Shown: in pieces, positions 36,992 to 45,391 of the stretch | How positions within the stretch are numbered: the first letter of the stretch is position 1 | Layout: every line of letters starts with the position of its first letter | Assembly: GCA_022511515.1 (NCBI GenBank) | Contig: JAFLRP010000200.1 | Span: 1-51,798 of the forward strand | DNA length: 51,798 nt | DNA from: Acutalibacter sp. | GTDB taxonomy: Bacteria; Bacillota; Clostridia; Oscillospirales; Acutalibacteraceae | Direction: 5' to 3' | The notes under the pieces: generated by a model | What the model was told of the DNA's origin: nothing | The model's input: the letters and a program-made list of their open reading frames with translations, nothing else | Database searches by the model: none | Translations under genes and position numbers: made by a program

Positions 36992-38149
36992 TTACAGTTG
37001 CTCCAGCGCCGTTTTGAGCCTGTTCAATCCGTCCAGCAGCACAGATCGGGGACAGGCGGTGTTCAGCCGCAGGAACTTTTTCCCGTTGCCCCGGTACTGA
37101 CTGCCGGAAGAGAGATAAAGCCCGGTTTTTTCCCGGATCTGTTTTGCCAGCGCGTCGGTGTCCTCTGCATACTTGGAGCAGTCCAGCCACAACAGATAGG
37201 TGGCGTGTTGGGGCACACAGTGCACCAAGGGCAGCTCCTTTTTCAAGAATTCATAGACCGTTCTTTTGTTCTCCATAAGATAAGCCCGCAGCGCGTCCAG
37301 CCATTCTCCGCCCCGGGTAAAGGCAGCCTCGGCGGCGGCCACGGCAAAGGCGTTAGGCTCGGCCACCTCGTCGGTGTTCAGGGCACGGTTCATCTTGAAG
37401 CGCAGGGCTTCATTGGGCACGCACACCGCAGCGGTCTGTAAACCGGCGATATTGAAGGCCTTGGTGGGCGCGAGACAGGTCACGCTGATCTCCCGGCAGG
37501 TCTCGGAAGCGGACGCAAAGGGCACGTACTCAAAACCGGGATCGGTGAGATCGCAGTGGATCTCGTCGGAGAGTACCGTCACGTGATGTTTTTTGCACAG
37601 CTCGCCGATTTTCGCCAGAGTCTCCCTGTCCCAGATGGCGCCCACGGGATTGTGGGGATTGCAGAGGATCATCAGGGTGGTCTGGGAATCGGACAGCTTT
37701 TCCTCCAAATCGGCAAAGTCCATAACGTACTTCTCGCCGTCGTAAGTCAACGGGCTCTCCAGCGGTACACGGCCGTTGTTGAGAATAGAGTTGAAAAAGA
37801 TGTTGTATACCGGGGTCTGCACCACCACCTTTTCCGCCGGGGTGGTCAGTTTCCGCACCGCCGTGGAAATAGCGGGAATCACGCCGGTGGTGAAGATCAG
37901 CCAGTCGGGGTTTATGACAAAGCCGTGGCGCCCTCTCCACCAGCCGATATAGGCTTCCGCCCAACTGTCGGGAAGATCGGAATACCCGAACACGCCGTGG
38001 GCTACCCGATCGGCCAACGCCTCCCGAACGGCGGGCGCGGTCTCAAAATCCATATCGGCCACCCACATGGGCAACTCGTTTTCCGCCACGTTCCACTTCA
38101 TGGAATCCGTGCCCCGGCGGTCCACGATTTTATCGAAATCAAAGGTCAT
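36992..38149 (-). CDS. MalY/PatB-type PLP-dependent aminotransferase (cystathionine beta-lyase)
   Basis: The 385-residue protein is a fold-type I PLP enzyme. Its start FDFDKIVDRRGTDSMKWNV and MWVADMDFETAPAV are classic for MalY/PatB; CNPHNPVGAIWDRETL holds the PLP-contacting Asn, LSDEIHCDLT the Asp, and TCLAPTKAFNIAGLQ the Schiff-base Lys. Such enzymes split cystathionine or cysteine conjugates, releasing pyruvate and ammonia; MalY of E. coli also modulates MalT. The ATG is one base after the DUF3737 stop, so the two are coupled. Why they sit with sugar genes is not evident. Confidence 0.93.
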   Translation of the reverse strand: MTFDFDKIVDRRGTDSMKWNVAENELPMWVADMDFETAPAVREALADRVAHGVFGYSDLPDSWAEAYIGWWRGRHGFVINPDWLIFTTGVIPAISTAVRKLTTPAEKVVVQTPVYNIFFNSILNNGRVPLESPLTYDGEKYVMDFADLEEKLSDSQTTLMILCNPHNPVGAIWDRETLAKIGELCKKHHVTVLSDEIHCDLTDPGFEYVPFASASETCREISVTCLAPTKAFNIAGLQTAAVCVPNEALRFKMNRALNTDEVAEPNAFAVAAAEAAFTRGGEWLDALRAYLMENKRTVYEFLKKELPLVHCVPQHATYLLWLDCSKYAEDTDALAKQIREKTGLYLSSGSQYRGNGKKFLRLNTACPRSVLLDGLNRLKTALEQL

Positions 38150-38150
38150 C

Positions 38151-39032
38151 CTACTCTCCCTCCCAGCACACGCATTTCAAAGGTGTCTCCGGCTCGCGGC
38201 AGATGATATGCACCTTGTCCACGTCCACCTTATCCCGTTCCAAGATCAGCTCGCCGATGGAATCCGCAGTAATGGTGCCGGAAGTGGGGTTGATCACGCT
38301 GTCGATGTGCCCGGTAATGTCCGCCTCCACGGTGGAATACTCAAATGCCAGCGTGGTATTGATCAGCTTACAGTTGACCATTTTGAGATTTTCAATATAG
38401 CACATGCCCTGCAAACTCTCGATGGTGCAGTTCACCAGCGTCAAATTTTTGGCGTTCCAGCCCAGATATTCACCGGAAATAAAGGAATCGTACACGGTCA
38501 CGTTGCCGCTGTTCCAGAAAGCGTCCTTGGAGAGCAGCTTGGAATTCCGGATGGTCACGTTCCGCACGCCGTCAAAGGAATAATTGCCGTACAAGGTGAG
38601 ATTGTCCACTTCCATATCACCGCAGTTCATGGCGAAGTAGTCGCCGTGGGCGGTGATATTTTTCAGCGTGACGCCGTCGCAGTGCCACAATGTCTCGGCG
38701 GCGTTGGGGATGGACACGTCCTCCAGCGTAAGGCCGGTGCAGCGGCGGAAATTTTTCGGCGCCGCCACCGGGGTGTTTTTCACCGTGACATTTTTGGAAT
38801 ACCACACTCCCGCCCGGGCGCCGTCAAACCAGGTGCAGTTTTCGGCGGTGACATTCTCCGCATACCACAGCGGATATTTCCACCGGAACATACAGCCGTG
38901 AAGCTCAATATTCCGGCTTTCCTTCAGGGGCGACTCGCCGTCGTCAAAAATGGTGTCAAAAATCAATAGGTCTTTCCCCTGAAACAATGCGCGCTCGCCG
39001 GTCAAAAATTGACGGCGGATCTCCTGTTTCAT
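38151..39032 (-). CDS. DUF3737 family protein, repeated beta-helix type
   Basis: The start is placed at ATG 39032 (MKQEIRRQFLTGERALF) with AAAGGAG upstream, giving 293 residues. Short units of about 20 residues recur (NVTAENCTWF, NVTVKNTPVA, GVTLKNITAH, NVTIRNSKLL, NLTLVNCTIE), the pattern of a right-handed parallel beta-helix, with Asn, Thr and Cys ladders. No signal peptide is present. Family function is unknown to me; the form resembles sugar-binding or isomerising beta-helix proteins. It is coupled to the MalY gene by a one-base gap. Confidence 0.88.
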   Translation of the reverse strand: MKQEIRRQFLTGERALFQGKDLLIFDTIFDDGESPLKESRNIELHGCMFRWKYPLWYAENVTAENCTWFDGARAGVWYSKNVTVKNTPVAAPKNFRRCTGLTLEDVSIPNAAETLWHCDGVTLKNITAHGDYFAMNCGDMEVDNLTLYGNYSFDGVRNVTIRNSKLLSKDAFWNSGNVTVYDSFISGEYLGWNAKNLTLVNCTIESLQGMCYIENLKMVNCKLINTTLAFEYSTVEADITGHIDSVINPTSGTITADSIGELILERDKVDVDKVHIICREPETPLKCVCWEGE

Positions 39033-39077
39033 GTCAGATGCTCTCCTTTTTTCAGTCAATATTTGGAATCGTCAAGC

Positions 39078-39518
39078 CTATTCGGCTTTTTTGATTTCGT
39101 GTTCGATTTCAAAGAAATAGATGTGAAGCCCGTCCTCTTTGATGTGTCCCTCTCCCTCAAACTGATTGCGGTGCAGGTAAGGAGCCAGCGCTTCGCTGTC
39201 TGTGTAGAAGGTCGGCACGGTGTGGAAGGGCATGGAGCGGTGCTTCTCTTCAAACCAACCGTTGTTTTCCACATAGATATGGGCGTCTTTCCCCGTGCTG
39301 TCCTTGCCGGTCAGCATATACCGGGCACTCATATGGCGCACACCGGCGGCGTTTACCACCTGGGTATCTACGCCGCAGGGCTCTACAATGCCCCGGAACA
39401 ACTCACAGTCCACACTGCCTTTGAAGGGGATCATCTCCACCTCGCCATTTTCGCTTTTCAGGTGCAGGGCCTCCCCCATCATCTCAATTTTGATATCCAG
39501 AATCGGTTTTCTTGCCAT
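39078..39518 (-). CDS. DUF3237 family protein
   Basis: The 146-residue protein starts at ATG after GAGAGGAG and has the beta-barrel pattern of DUF3237, with GSVDCELFRGIVEPCGVDTQ, SARYMLTGKDSTGKDAHIYV and the paired C-terminal strands. Function of the family is unknown; it is small and cytosolic. It leads the run of minus-strand genes down to the epimerase and has a promoter of its own. A link to sugar or aromatic-ester breakdown is only inferred from the neighbours. Confidence 0.82.
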   Translation of the reverse strand: MARKPILDIKIEMMGEALHLKSENGEVEMIPFKGSVDCELFRGIVEPCGVDTQVVNAAGVRHMSARYMLTGKDSTGKDAHIYVENNGWFEEKHRSMPFHTVPTFYTDSEALAPYLHRNQFEGEGHIKEDGLHIYFFEIEHEIKKAE

Positions 39519-39542
39519 GCTTTTCTCTCCTCTCTGTTATAA

Positions 39543-39571
39543 AGTATACCGCATAACGCAAAAAAGCGCAA
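39543..39571 (-). promoter_or_regulatory. Promoter of the DUF3237 to epimerase operon
   Basis: On the minus strand: TTGCGC (39571-39566), 17 bases, TATACT (39548-39543), with the transcription start about 20 bases ahead of the DUF3237 start. Confidence 0.55.
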
Positions 39572-39645
39572 ATGCCAATCTTGCATGAAAAGCCATGCTC
39601 AGCAGGCATGAAATACAATTTTGCGTCCCTTGCGGCGGACGCCAA

Positions 39646-39679
39646 AGGTCCGTGGGAGACTTTGTGTTCCCACGGACCT
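39646..39679 (-). terminator. Hairpin downstream of GH31 gene
   Basis: A perfect 12-bp stem AGGTCCGTGGGA/TCCCACGGACCT with a 10-base loop follows the GH31 stop. There is no clean T run, so it may be a factor-assisted terminator or an RNA-stabilising structure. Confidence 0.5.
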
Positions 39680-39704
39680 GCATCCCTGCGGATACTTTGG
39701 ACGT

Positions 39705-41708
39705 TTACTCCCGGAAAAATGCCAGCATTTCCGGGTCATTGGTGAACACCGGAATCACGGTGAGGGGGGCGTCGGCCTCCACCGTGCGGCCGCCTTCCAG
39801 CTTTTCGCCTGTCCACACGTTGTACCAAGTGCCGTCAGGGAGATAGACGGCCTTTTTCCGCGCGCCCGCTTCCATGACCGGGGCCACCAGGAGCTTTTCG
39901 CCGAACATATACTGCTCCATGGGTTCCCAAGTCTTGGAATCACCCGGGAAATCGTAGAACATGGGACGGATCACGGGGCTGCCCTTTTCGTGGGCATTAC
40001 GCATCACTTCGGTGATATAGGGCTTCAGTTTTTCCCGGAGGAAGATATACTTGCGGCACATTTCGTAGACCGTTTCCCCGTAGGACCAAATCTCATTGGG
40101 TCCGCCGGAAGGCATTCTGCCGCCGCCCACCGTGCTCATGGGCGGCGTGTGGGGCTCCCGGTCGCCGTGGAGGCGCATGACCGGGCAGAACGTACCGTAC
40201 TGGAACCAGCGGGCAAAGACCTCCCGGAAGCTTTCGTCCCGGGGATCGCCTCCGTGGAATCCGCCGATATCCGTGGTCCACCAGGGGATGCCCGCAATGC
40301 CCATGTGCAGTCCGGCGGCAAACTGATTCCGCATACTTTCAAAGCTGGAATGGATATCTCCCGACCACACAAGAGCTCCGTACTTCTGAGAACCCGCCCA
40401 GGCACAGCGCAGGAGGTTAAGGACGTTTTTCTGCCCCTCTGCCGTCATGCCGTCAAAGAAAGTCCGGGCGTAGCACTTGGGGTACACGTTGCCGATCTGC
40501 ACGTTGGGGCCCAGATGATAACGGTAATTGTCGAAATCGTAAAAGCTGTACTCCGGCTCGGCCTCGTCCAGCCAAAAGACCTGAATACCCTTGTCGTAGT
40601 AGTTTTTCTTGATCTCGCTCCACACAAAGTCTCTTGCCTCGGGATTTGTGGCGTCAAAATGCAGTGTGTCATCTATGCAGTGCAGCCCTACAGGGTAGCC
40701 GCGCTCCACATTGATGAGCAGCCCCCGCTCCCGCATTTCCCGGTAATTCTTGGATTTGTGGTCCACTGTGGGCCAGACGGAGACCATCAGTTCCACGCCC
40801 ATTTCTTTGAGTTCCCTGATCATCCCATCGGGGTCGGGCCAGTATTGGGGATCAAACCGCCACTCGCCCTCCAGCGGCCAGTGGAAGAAATCCACCACAA
40901 TGACAGACAGCGGCACGCCCCGGCGCTTGTATTCTCTGGCTACCTCCAGCAGTTCTTCCTGCGTCCGGTACCGCAGCTTGCACTGCCAGAAGCCCATGGC
41001 CCAGTCGGGCATCATGGGGGCAGTTCCCGTGACGGCAGCGTAATGTTCCTCGATCTCCGCCGGAGTATCCCCTGCCGTGATCCAATAGTCGATCACCTTG
41101 GTGGACACCGATTTCCAGGAAGTGATGTTCGTGCCGAAGGTCACAGAGCCGATGGCGGGATTGTTCCACAAAAAGCCGTAGCCCAGAGAGGAAAGGACAA
41201 AGGGCACGCTGGCCTGAGAATTGCGGTGAGCCAGCTCCAATTCGCAGCCTTTCAGATTTATCAGGGGCTGCTGGTACTGCCCCATGCCGAACAATTTCTC
41301 TGTGGGATCGGATTCAAACCGCAGCGTGACGGAATAGTCCCCGCCCAAAATAGGCTTCATTTCTCTAGCGTCCACGTCCAGCGCGCTGCACTTGGGGGAT
41401 CTGATATCCCGGCGGTTTCTCACGAATTCTTCCAGAAGCAGCTTCCCGTTTTGATTGTAGAAAGCGATCTTCCCAATCTTGTTTATCTTGGCAGTGATCT
41501 TTCCGTTGGTGACGGTGGCCTCCTGCTCCCCTACGGTGACCTGGGCGGTTTCACTCACCGGTTCTTCCAGCGCCCAAACCTCCTCGGGCATCTTTGCCTG
41601 CCGGGCGGCACGCACACGCAGCGCGTCTTTGCCCCAAGCCTCAATCCAGACCTTTTCGTTGTTGTCCGTCATGATGAGACGGCCGTTCTCGCTTTTGAAA
41701 ATAGCCAT
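39705..41708 (-). CDS. GH31 alpha-glycosidase (alpha-xylosidase-like)
   Basis: The 667-residue protein has the N-terminal beta-sandwich, the GH31 (beta/alpha)8 barrel and C-terminal beta domains. FWLDEAEPE carries the nucleophile Asp381, and LVWSGDIHSSFESM the acid/base Asp451. The DEAEPE form and the shape of the PWWTTDIGGF loop are typical of alpha-xylosidase-like GH31 members rather than maltase. No signal peptide is present. The start lies six bases after the GH113 stop, with AAAGGA inside the GH113 end, so the two are translationally coupled. Alpha-xylosidase or alpha-glucosidase action on imported oligosaccharides is the likely role. Confidence 0.92.
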   Translation of the reverse strand: MAIFKSENGRLIMTDNNEKVWIEAWGKDALRVRAARQAKMPEEVWALEEPVSETAQVTVGEQEATVTNGKITAKINKIGKIAFYNQNGKLLLEEFVRNRRDIRSPKCSALDVDAREMKPILGGDYSVTLRFESDPTEKLFGMGQYQQPLINLKGCELELAHRNSQASVPFVLSSLGYGFLWNNPAIGSVTFGTNITSWKSVSTKVIDYWITAGDTPAEIEEHYAAVTGTAPMMPDWAMGFWQCKLRYRTQEELLEVAREYKRRGVPLSVIVVDFFHWPLEGEWRFDPQYWPDPDGMIRELKEMGVELMVSVWPTVDHKSKNYREMRERGLLINVERGYPVGLHCIDDTLHFDATNPEARDFVWSEIKKNYYDKGIQVFWLDEAEPEYSFYDFDNYRYHLGPNVQIGNVYPKCYARTFFDGMTAEGQKNVLNLLRCAWAGSQKYGALVWSGDIHSSFESMRNQFAAGLHMGIAGIPWWTTDIGGFHGGDPRDESFREVFARWFQYGTFCPVMRLHGDREPHTPPMSTVGGGRMPSGGPNEIWSYGETVYEMCRKYIFLREKLKPYITEVMRNAHEKGSPVIRPMFYDFPGDSKTWEPMEQYMFGEKLLVAPVMEAGARKKAVYLPDGTWYNVWTGEKLEGGRTVEADAPLTVIPVFTNDPEMLAFFRE

Positions 41709-41714
41709 ACCATT

Positions 41715-42647
41715 TTATCCTTTCTCAACTTTTGTTTGATAGAATTCCCTGACTACAGCTTCCGCGGGCTTTTGATAGATGTCGTATCCATATTTCATGT
41801 GTTCTCCGGCGAGCTTTCCGCTCCAGGACCAGATGGCAAATCCCTGCACCCAATCCCTCTTTCCGCCGGCGGTCAGCATTTCGCGGAACCAATCCGCCTG
41901 CTCCTCCGGGGCATACTCCCCCCTGACCCGCCAATCATTGGGAACAGCGGCGGAGCCCGCCACGGACATGCAGCCCGTTTCGGCAAAAAAGAACGGTTTT
42001 TGAAACTTCTTGACCACCTTCTCGATCCGATCCAACTGGTTTTCCCAATCGCCGGCGGGATAGTAGCCGCTGGAAGAAATGACGTCCACCGCGTCCCACC
42101 AGGTCACATTGTGTTCCTGATATTTGTCCGTGTTGTAGGACACCGGCCCGTGATAGACTTCCTTGATGTCGGAAATCAGCTTCCTCCACTCTGCGTCCCG
42201 ATGCTCGCTCATCACCATTTCACAGCCGGCGATGAACATCTCGCACCCCTTTTTTTGAGCAATGGCCGCATAATGCAGTTGAAACTCCGTATATGCTTTG
42301 AACCAGTTCCCCCATTTCGGCTCACAGGGCACATCCTCGTCAAAGAAGCTGATGTGTGCCCGCCAGGTGCCGTTTTTGCAATTTACCGTGGGCTTCAGCG
42401 CCACCATAAGCCCCAATCCCTTGGCGCAGTCGATCATGGCTTCCAGTTCGTCGTCGCCCATCTGAATGCCGTCACCGTACTCGATGGTTTCAGACTGGGG
42501 CGTCTCCTGGAGCCCGCTGGGCACGAAAATCACAAAATTTGCGGCCGTGCGCTCCTTCATCAGGCGAAGGCTCTCCTTTGTCTCCTCTGTGCAGAAGCTC
42601 CCTTTCCTCGCAAAAGGGGCAAATGTGAGCCCGCACAAGTATTTCAT
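41715..42647 (-). CDS. GH113-like beta-mannanase/mannosidase
   Basis: The start is set at ATG 42647, after GGGAGGAG, giving 310 residues. The TIM-barrel sequence resembles GH113. FIAGCEMVMSE gives the acid/base Glu143 and FFFAETGCMS the nucleophile Glu223; they are 80 residues apart, as I recall for the characterised GH113 mannanase (E151/E231). AVDVISSSGYYP and GFAIWSWSG are further family patterns. There is no signal peptide, so it is probably a cytoplasmic mannooligosaccharide hydrolase. It leads a two-gene operon with GH31. Confidence 0.82.
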   Translation of the reverse strand: MKYLCGLTFAPFARKGSFCTEETKESLRLMKERTAANFVIFVPSGLQETPQSETIEYGDGIQMGDDELEAMIDCAKGLGLMVALKPTVNCKNGTWRAHISFFDEDVPCEPKWGNWFKAYTEFQLHYAAIAQKKGCEMFIAGCEMVMSEHRDAEWRKLISDIKEVYHGPVSYNTDKYQEHNVTWWDAVDVISSSGYYPAGDWENQLDRIEKVVKKFQKPFFFAETGCMSVAGSAAVPNDWRVRGEYAPEEQADWFREMLTAGGKRDWVQGFAIWSWSGKLAGEHMKYGYDIYQKPAEAVVREFYQTKVEKG

Positions 42648-42683
42648 CCTGCTTTCTCCTCCCATCCGATTCTTGCTGTCTCT

Positions 42684-42712
42684 ATTGTAAAGGATAAACT
42701 GCCGGATGCCAA
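42684..42712 (-). promoter_or_regulatory. Promoter of the GH113-GH31 operon
   Basis: On the minus strand: TTGGCA (42712-42707), 17 bases, TACAAT (42689-42684), about 37 bases before the GH113 ATG. Confidence 0.6.
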
Positions 42713-42841
42713 CAGAAAGTTATGAATATTTCCTGAATTTTTTGAATTTGCTTCCGCTCTCGGAATATCGATCGGGAAGGGCTGTTTTCGGGCTCTGAAT
42801 CTCTCTGATTGAATATTTATACAATTTTTTGCAAAAAACTA

Positions 42842-42871
42842 TTGACACGAGATAAAAGAATATGCTAAGAT
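42842..42871 (+). promoter_or_regulatory. Promoter of the amino-acid ABC transporter
   Basis: TTGACA (42842-42847), 18 bases and TAAGAT (42866-42871), followed by a leader of about 60 bases and AAAGGAG before the ATG. The AT-rich stretch from 42715 to 42840 shows nothing else. Confidence 0.65.
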
Positions 42872-42937
42872 ATCCACAGTTTTCGAGATTTGCCAAAAAC
42901 GGCGAATGAATAAATTTGCATAAAAGGAGAAACGAAC

Positions 42938-43747
42938 ATGAAAAAGATTTTTGCGTGCCTTCTGGCTGCGGCCCTGATGCTGTCTCTGACCGCCTGCGGC
43001 GGCGGGAGCAGCGAGGACGCCAAGTACAATACCGTGGAGAGCGGCAAGCTGATCATGTCTACCAACGCCGAATTTCCTCCCTATGAGATGCAGGCGGACG
43101 GTGAAGGGGTCTACACCGGCGCTGACAGTGTGAAATTTGAGGGTATCGATGTGGAGATCGCCCTGGCACTGGCCGAGAAGCTGGGCTTGGAGCTGGTCAT
43201 TGATGACATGGACTTTGACGCTGCCTTGATCGCCGTACAACAGGGCAAGAGCGACATGGTGCTGGCAGGTCTGACCTATCGCGAGGACCGGGATGAACTC
43301 ATGGATTTCTCCACCAGTTATGCCACCGGCGTGCAGGTCGTCATTGTCCGGGATGATTCTGACATCACCGATCTGGACGATCTGGAAAACGACAAGATGA
43401 TCGGCACCCAGCGGGGTACCACCGGCTATATCTACGCCTCCGATACGCCGGAGAACGGCGGTTACGGAGAGGACCATGTGCTGGCCTACGACAACGGCGC
43501 GCTGGCGGTTCAGGCTCTGCTCAACGGGCAGATCGACGCGGTCATCATCGATAACGCACCCGCTCAGGCCTATGTGGCCTCCAATGACGGTCTGCACATC
43601 CTGCCTGCCGAGTGGGTCACCGAGGACTATTGCCTGGCGGTAAATGAGGGCAACACAGAACTTCTGGATGCGCTGAACAGCGCGCTGGAAAAATTGATCA
43701 ACGATGGGACGGTTCAGATCATCCTCGACAAGTACATCACCGAATAA
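42938..43747 (+). CDS. Amino-acid ABC transporter solute-binding lipoprotein (family 3)
   Basis: The 269-residue protein has a lipoprotein signal peptide (MKKIFACLLAAALMLSL, lipobox SLTAC, Cys about 20). The family 3 fold follows: STNAEFPPYEM, FEGIDVEIALALAEKLG and GLTYREDRDELMDFSTSYA, patterns shared with glutamine, cystine and basic amino-acid binders. The exact ligand is not readable. It is followed by an attenuator hairpin, then the permease and ATPase genes. Confidence 0.94.
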   Translation: MKKIFACLLAAALMLSLTACGGGSSEDAKYNTVESGKLIMSTNAEFPPYEMQADGEGVYTGADSVKFEGIDVEIALALAEKLGLELVIDDMDFDAALIAVQQGKSDMVLAGLTYREDRDELMDFSTSYATGVQVVIVRDDSDITDLDDLENDKMIGTQRGTTGYIYASDTPENGGYGEDHVLAYDNGALAVQALLNGQIDAVIIDNAPAQAYVASNDGLHILPAEWVTEDYCLAVNEGNTELLDALNSALEKLINDGTVQIILDKYITE

Positions 43748-43761
43748 GTATTTCATTCCGC

Positions 43762-43792
43762 AAAAAAGGCGGTCAGTATGACCGCCTTTTTT
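43762..43792 (+). terminator. Attenuator hairpin after the amino-acid binding protein gene
   Basis: A perfect 14-bp stem AAAAAAGGCGGTCA/TGACCGCCTTTTTT with a 3-base loop and a T run. Partial termination here would keep the binding protein in excess over the permease and ATPase, as at the sugar operon near 17064-17104. Confidence 0.85.
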
Positions 43793-43818
43793 AAACGGGA
43801 AGAAAGCGAGAAAATCAT

Positions 43819-44586
43819 ATGAATATCGATCAGCTTTTTGAAAGTCTTTCCAGCATTCCCAAAGCAGACCTCACTTTCTGGCAGAGGATCTTTCTGCGGT
43901 TCTACCGGGCTTGGTTCGAGGCAGATCGTTGGCAGTCTTATTTTAAAGGTCTGGGGGTCACCCTGCAAGTCACCGTCATCGCGCTGTCCATCGGGGTGGC
44001 GCTGGGTATTTTGGTAGCCATTATCCGCGTGGCTCACGACCAGCAGCGTCCCGGCAGCCGTTCTCTTTTGCTGGGCGCCGTAAACTGGGTCTGCAAAATA
44101 TACGTCACCGTCATCCGAGGTACGCCTATGACGGTCCAGCTTTTGATCTGGGGCTTGGTCATCTTTGCCTCCAGCCGGGAATTCAATCTGGTGGGCGCGC
44201 TGGGACTGGGCATCAACTCCGGCGCCTACGTGGCCGAGATCATCCGAGGCGGTCTGATGTCCCTGGATCCCGGTCAGGCGGAGGCAGGCCGGTCTCTGGG
44301 ATTGGGATACATAGACACCATGCGTTTTATCGTTATCCCTCAGGCCTTTAAGGCGGTCCTGCCCGCTTTGGGCAACGAATTCATCGTCCTGCTGAAGGAT
44401 ACCTCCCTGCTCACAATCATTGCCGGCAAGGAGATCGTCTACTTTGCCAAAAGCATCGGCGCCAACACCTACGACTACATGTTCCCTCTCCTGATCACGG
44501 CAATCATGTACCTGTGCCTGGTGCTAATCCTGAGCTGGCTTCAAAGTAAAATGGAAGGGAGGCTGCGCGCAAGTGATCGACGTTAA
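43819..44586 (+). CDS. Amino-acid ABC transporter permease (HisMQ family)
   Basis: The 255-residue protein has about five membrane helices. [15 protein letters not shown] is the HisM/GlnP N-terminal signature; [31 protein letters not shown] is the EAA loop that docks on the ATPase. The N-terminal extension of about 45 soluble residues is slightly longer than usual. Its end overlaps the ATPase start by 14 bases. Confidence 0.93.
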   Translation: MNIDQLFESLSSIPKADLTFWQRIFLRFYRAWFEADRWQSYFKGLGVTLQVTVIALSIGVALGILVAIIRVAHDQQRPGSRSLLLGAVNWVCKIYVTVIRGTPMTVQLLIWGLVIFASSREFNLVGALGLGINSGAYVAEIIRGGLMSLDPGQAEAGRSLGLGYIDTMRFIVIPQAFKAVLPALGNEFIVLLKDTSLLTIIAGKEIVYFAKSIGANTYDYMFPLLITAIMYLCLVLILSWLQSKMEGRLRASDRR

Positions 44587-45295
44587 GCATCTTACCAAAA
44601 CTTTTGGCGACCACACCGTGCTGGACGACATTTCCGAGCACATCGATCCCGGAGAAAAAGTGGTCATCATCGGGCCCTCCGGTTCCGGAAAATCCACCTT
44701 TCTCCGGTGTCTGAACCTGCTGGAAAACCCCACAAAAGGCTCTGTTTCTTTTGAGGGGCAGGACATCACCGATCCTAAAACGGATGTGGACCTGATCCGC
44801 CGTCAAATGGGCATGGTGTTCCAGCATTTTAATCTGTTCCCCAACATGACCATCCGCAAAAACATCACCCTTGCCCCGGTCCGTACCAAGCTGATGACCC
44901 AAAAAGAGGCGGACGAAACGGCGGAATCTCTCCTGACCCGGGTCGGGCTTCTGGATAAGATCGACGCCTACCCCGCCCAGCTTTCCGGCGGCCAGAAACA
45001 GCGTGTGGCCATCGTTCGCGCTTTGGCCATGCGGCCCAAGCTGATGCTCTTTGACGAGCCCACCTCCGCCTTGGATCCGGAAATGGTGGGTGAAGTGCTG
45101 GACGTTATGAAGGAACTGGCAAGTGAGGGAATGACCATGGTGGTGGTCACTCACGAAATGGGCTTTGCCCGGGAAGTGGGCAGCCGCATTTTCTTCATGG
45201 ACGAGGGAAAAATCATGGAACAGGGCACGCCTGAGGCGGTTTTCGGCAATCCTCAGCACCCCCGTCTGCAGGAATTTTTGAGCAAGGTACTATAA
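44573..45295 (+). CDS. Amino-acid ABC transporter ATPase (GlnQ/HisP family)
   Basis: The 240-residue protein starts at GTG 44573 inside the permease end, after [23 protein letters not shown] is Walker [16 protein letters not shown] the signature, [14 protein letters not shown] Walker B, and [22 protein letters not shown] the H-loop stretch specific to polar amino-acid importers. It completes a full three-gene importer. Confidence 0.95.
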   Translation: MIDVKHLTKTFGDHTVLDDISEHIDPGEKVVIIGPSGSGKSTFLRCLNLLENPTKGSVSFEGQDITDPKTDVDLIRRQMGMVFQHFNLFPNMTIRKNITLAPVRTKLMTQKEADETAESLLTRVGLLDKIDAYPAQLSGGQKQRVAIVRALAMRPKLMLFDEPTSALDPEMVGEVLDVMKELASEGMTMVVVTHEMGFAREVGSRIFFMDEGKIMEQGTPEAVFGNPQHPRLQEFLSKVL

Positions 45296-45341
45296 AGCCC
45301 TGCTCATCGGACGATATAGAGCCATTCCATGCCCGCTGCAA

Positions 45342-45375
45342 AGCACCCCTGCCGGGGAGTCCCGGCAGGGGTGCT
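45342..45375. terminator. Strong hairpin between ATPase and surface-protein genes
   Basis: A perfect 15-bp GC-rich stem AGCACCCCTGCCGGG/CCCGGCAGGGGTGCT with loop GAGT. The T runs are poor, but stem stability and the convergent position suggest it ends both transcripts. Confidence 0.7.
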
Positions 45376-45391
45376 GCTGTTTCGTGATTGC

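Noticed and set aside
39621-42725. A 1034-residue plus-strand reading frame opposite GH31 and GH113
   Set aside because: It spans two clear minus-strand glycosidases with catalytic residues; the long opposite frame is a by-product of GC-rich third positions.
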